64,000 nucleotides of DNA from Glaciecola sp. (GTDB lineage Bacteria; Pseudomonadota; Gammaproteobacteria; Enterobacterales; Alteromonadaceae): positions 62,001 to 126,000 of the forward strand of contig JAQWNF010000003.1 of NCBI GenBank assembly GCA_029246415.1, read 5' to 3'. Position 1 is the stretch's first letter, and each line of letters opens with the position of its first letter. Under the pieces are notes generated by a model. The model had not been told where the DNA came from and ran no database searches. It saw nothing but the letters and a program-made list of their open reading frames with translations. Of the stretch, positions 63,998 through 64,000 are shown in pieces. A program made the position numbers and the translations under genes.

Positions 63998-64000
63998 GAT

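Overview
The window looks like chromosome of a marine, polysaccharide-degrading gammaproteobacterium of the Alteromonadales (Alteromonadaceae-like). This is inferred from the TonB receptor plus lipoprotein GH3 glucanase layout, the ribosomal protein sequences, the GlyGly-CTERM protease, the short-chain-fatty-acyl regulator and the polyhydroxybutyrate genes. No rRNA, tRNA, CRISPR array or intact insertion sequence was seen.

Layout. 1-13976: a beta-glucan utilisation locus. It holds a repeat-built carbohydrate-binding protein cut by the window edge, a TonB receptor, a lipoprotein GH3 exo-glucanase, an FHS sugar transporter, a GH1 beta-glucosidase, a LacI repressor and a sugar-porter MFS. A perfect 18-bp palindrome between the divergent arms is the likely LacI operator. 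14025-16572: a ZnuD-like zinc TonB receptor behind a near-consensus Zur box. 17177-22687 (minus): an ABC exporter-type pair, a secreted M12-type metalloprotease and a GST-like protein. 22760-27231: an SOS region. Two LexA boxes sit between umuDC (plus) and yebG (minus), and behind yebG follow an endolysin, a holin, gloA and ybaK. 27399-30206: a HAD phosphatase and an orphan GAF-GspE ATPase that probably starts at ATT. 30375-35613: the complete 11-gene S10 ribosomal operon with an L4-type leader, but with no str or spc operon beside it.

35790-45035: a RAYT/REP-like repeat, a TonB receptor translationally coupled to a hybrid kinase with a substrate-binding-protein-like sensor, a small protein resembling only the clasp domain of malate synthase G, a RamB/ScfR-like regulator and a NarL-type two-component system. 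45230-48318: a TakP-like TRAP transporter (dctPQM) with a hairpin between dctP and dctQ. 48349-49591: a CIA30 protein and an AbrB antitoxin whose VapC-like toxin is broken by three nonsense codons. 49624-55492: formamidase-like hydrolase, kynU, MFS, waaA and SDR in one tight run. 55504-60033 (minus): an iodotyrosine-deiodinase-like nitroreductase, an M3 peptidase, purU and a decayed thpR. 60242-63997: polyhydroxybutyrate genes (phaB, phaZ, phasin) with a lytic transglycosylase and a perfect inverted pair of the same REP-like repeat.

The most interesting unit is the LexA-flanked yebG-endolysin-holin run, which reads as a DNA-damage-inducible lysis cassette divergent from the mutagenic polymerase. 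Second-rank leads are the lone malate synthase clasp domain beside a glyoxylate-shunt-type regulator, the receptor/hybrid-kinase pair, the isolated S10 operon bordered by a REP-like repeat, the ATT start and the halotyrosine dehalogenase. Start codons were moved from the longest frame wherever a ribosome binding site or family alignment argued for it.
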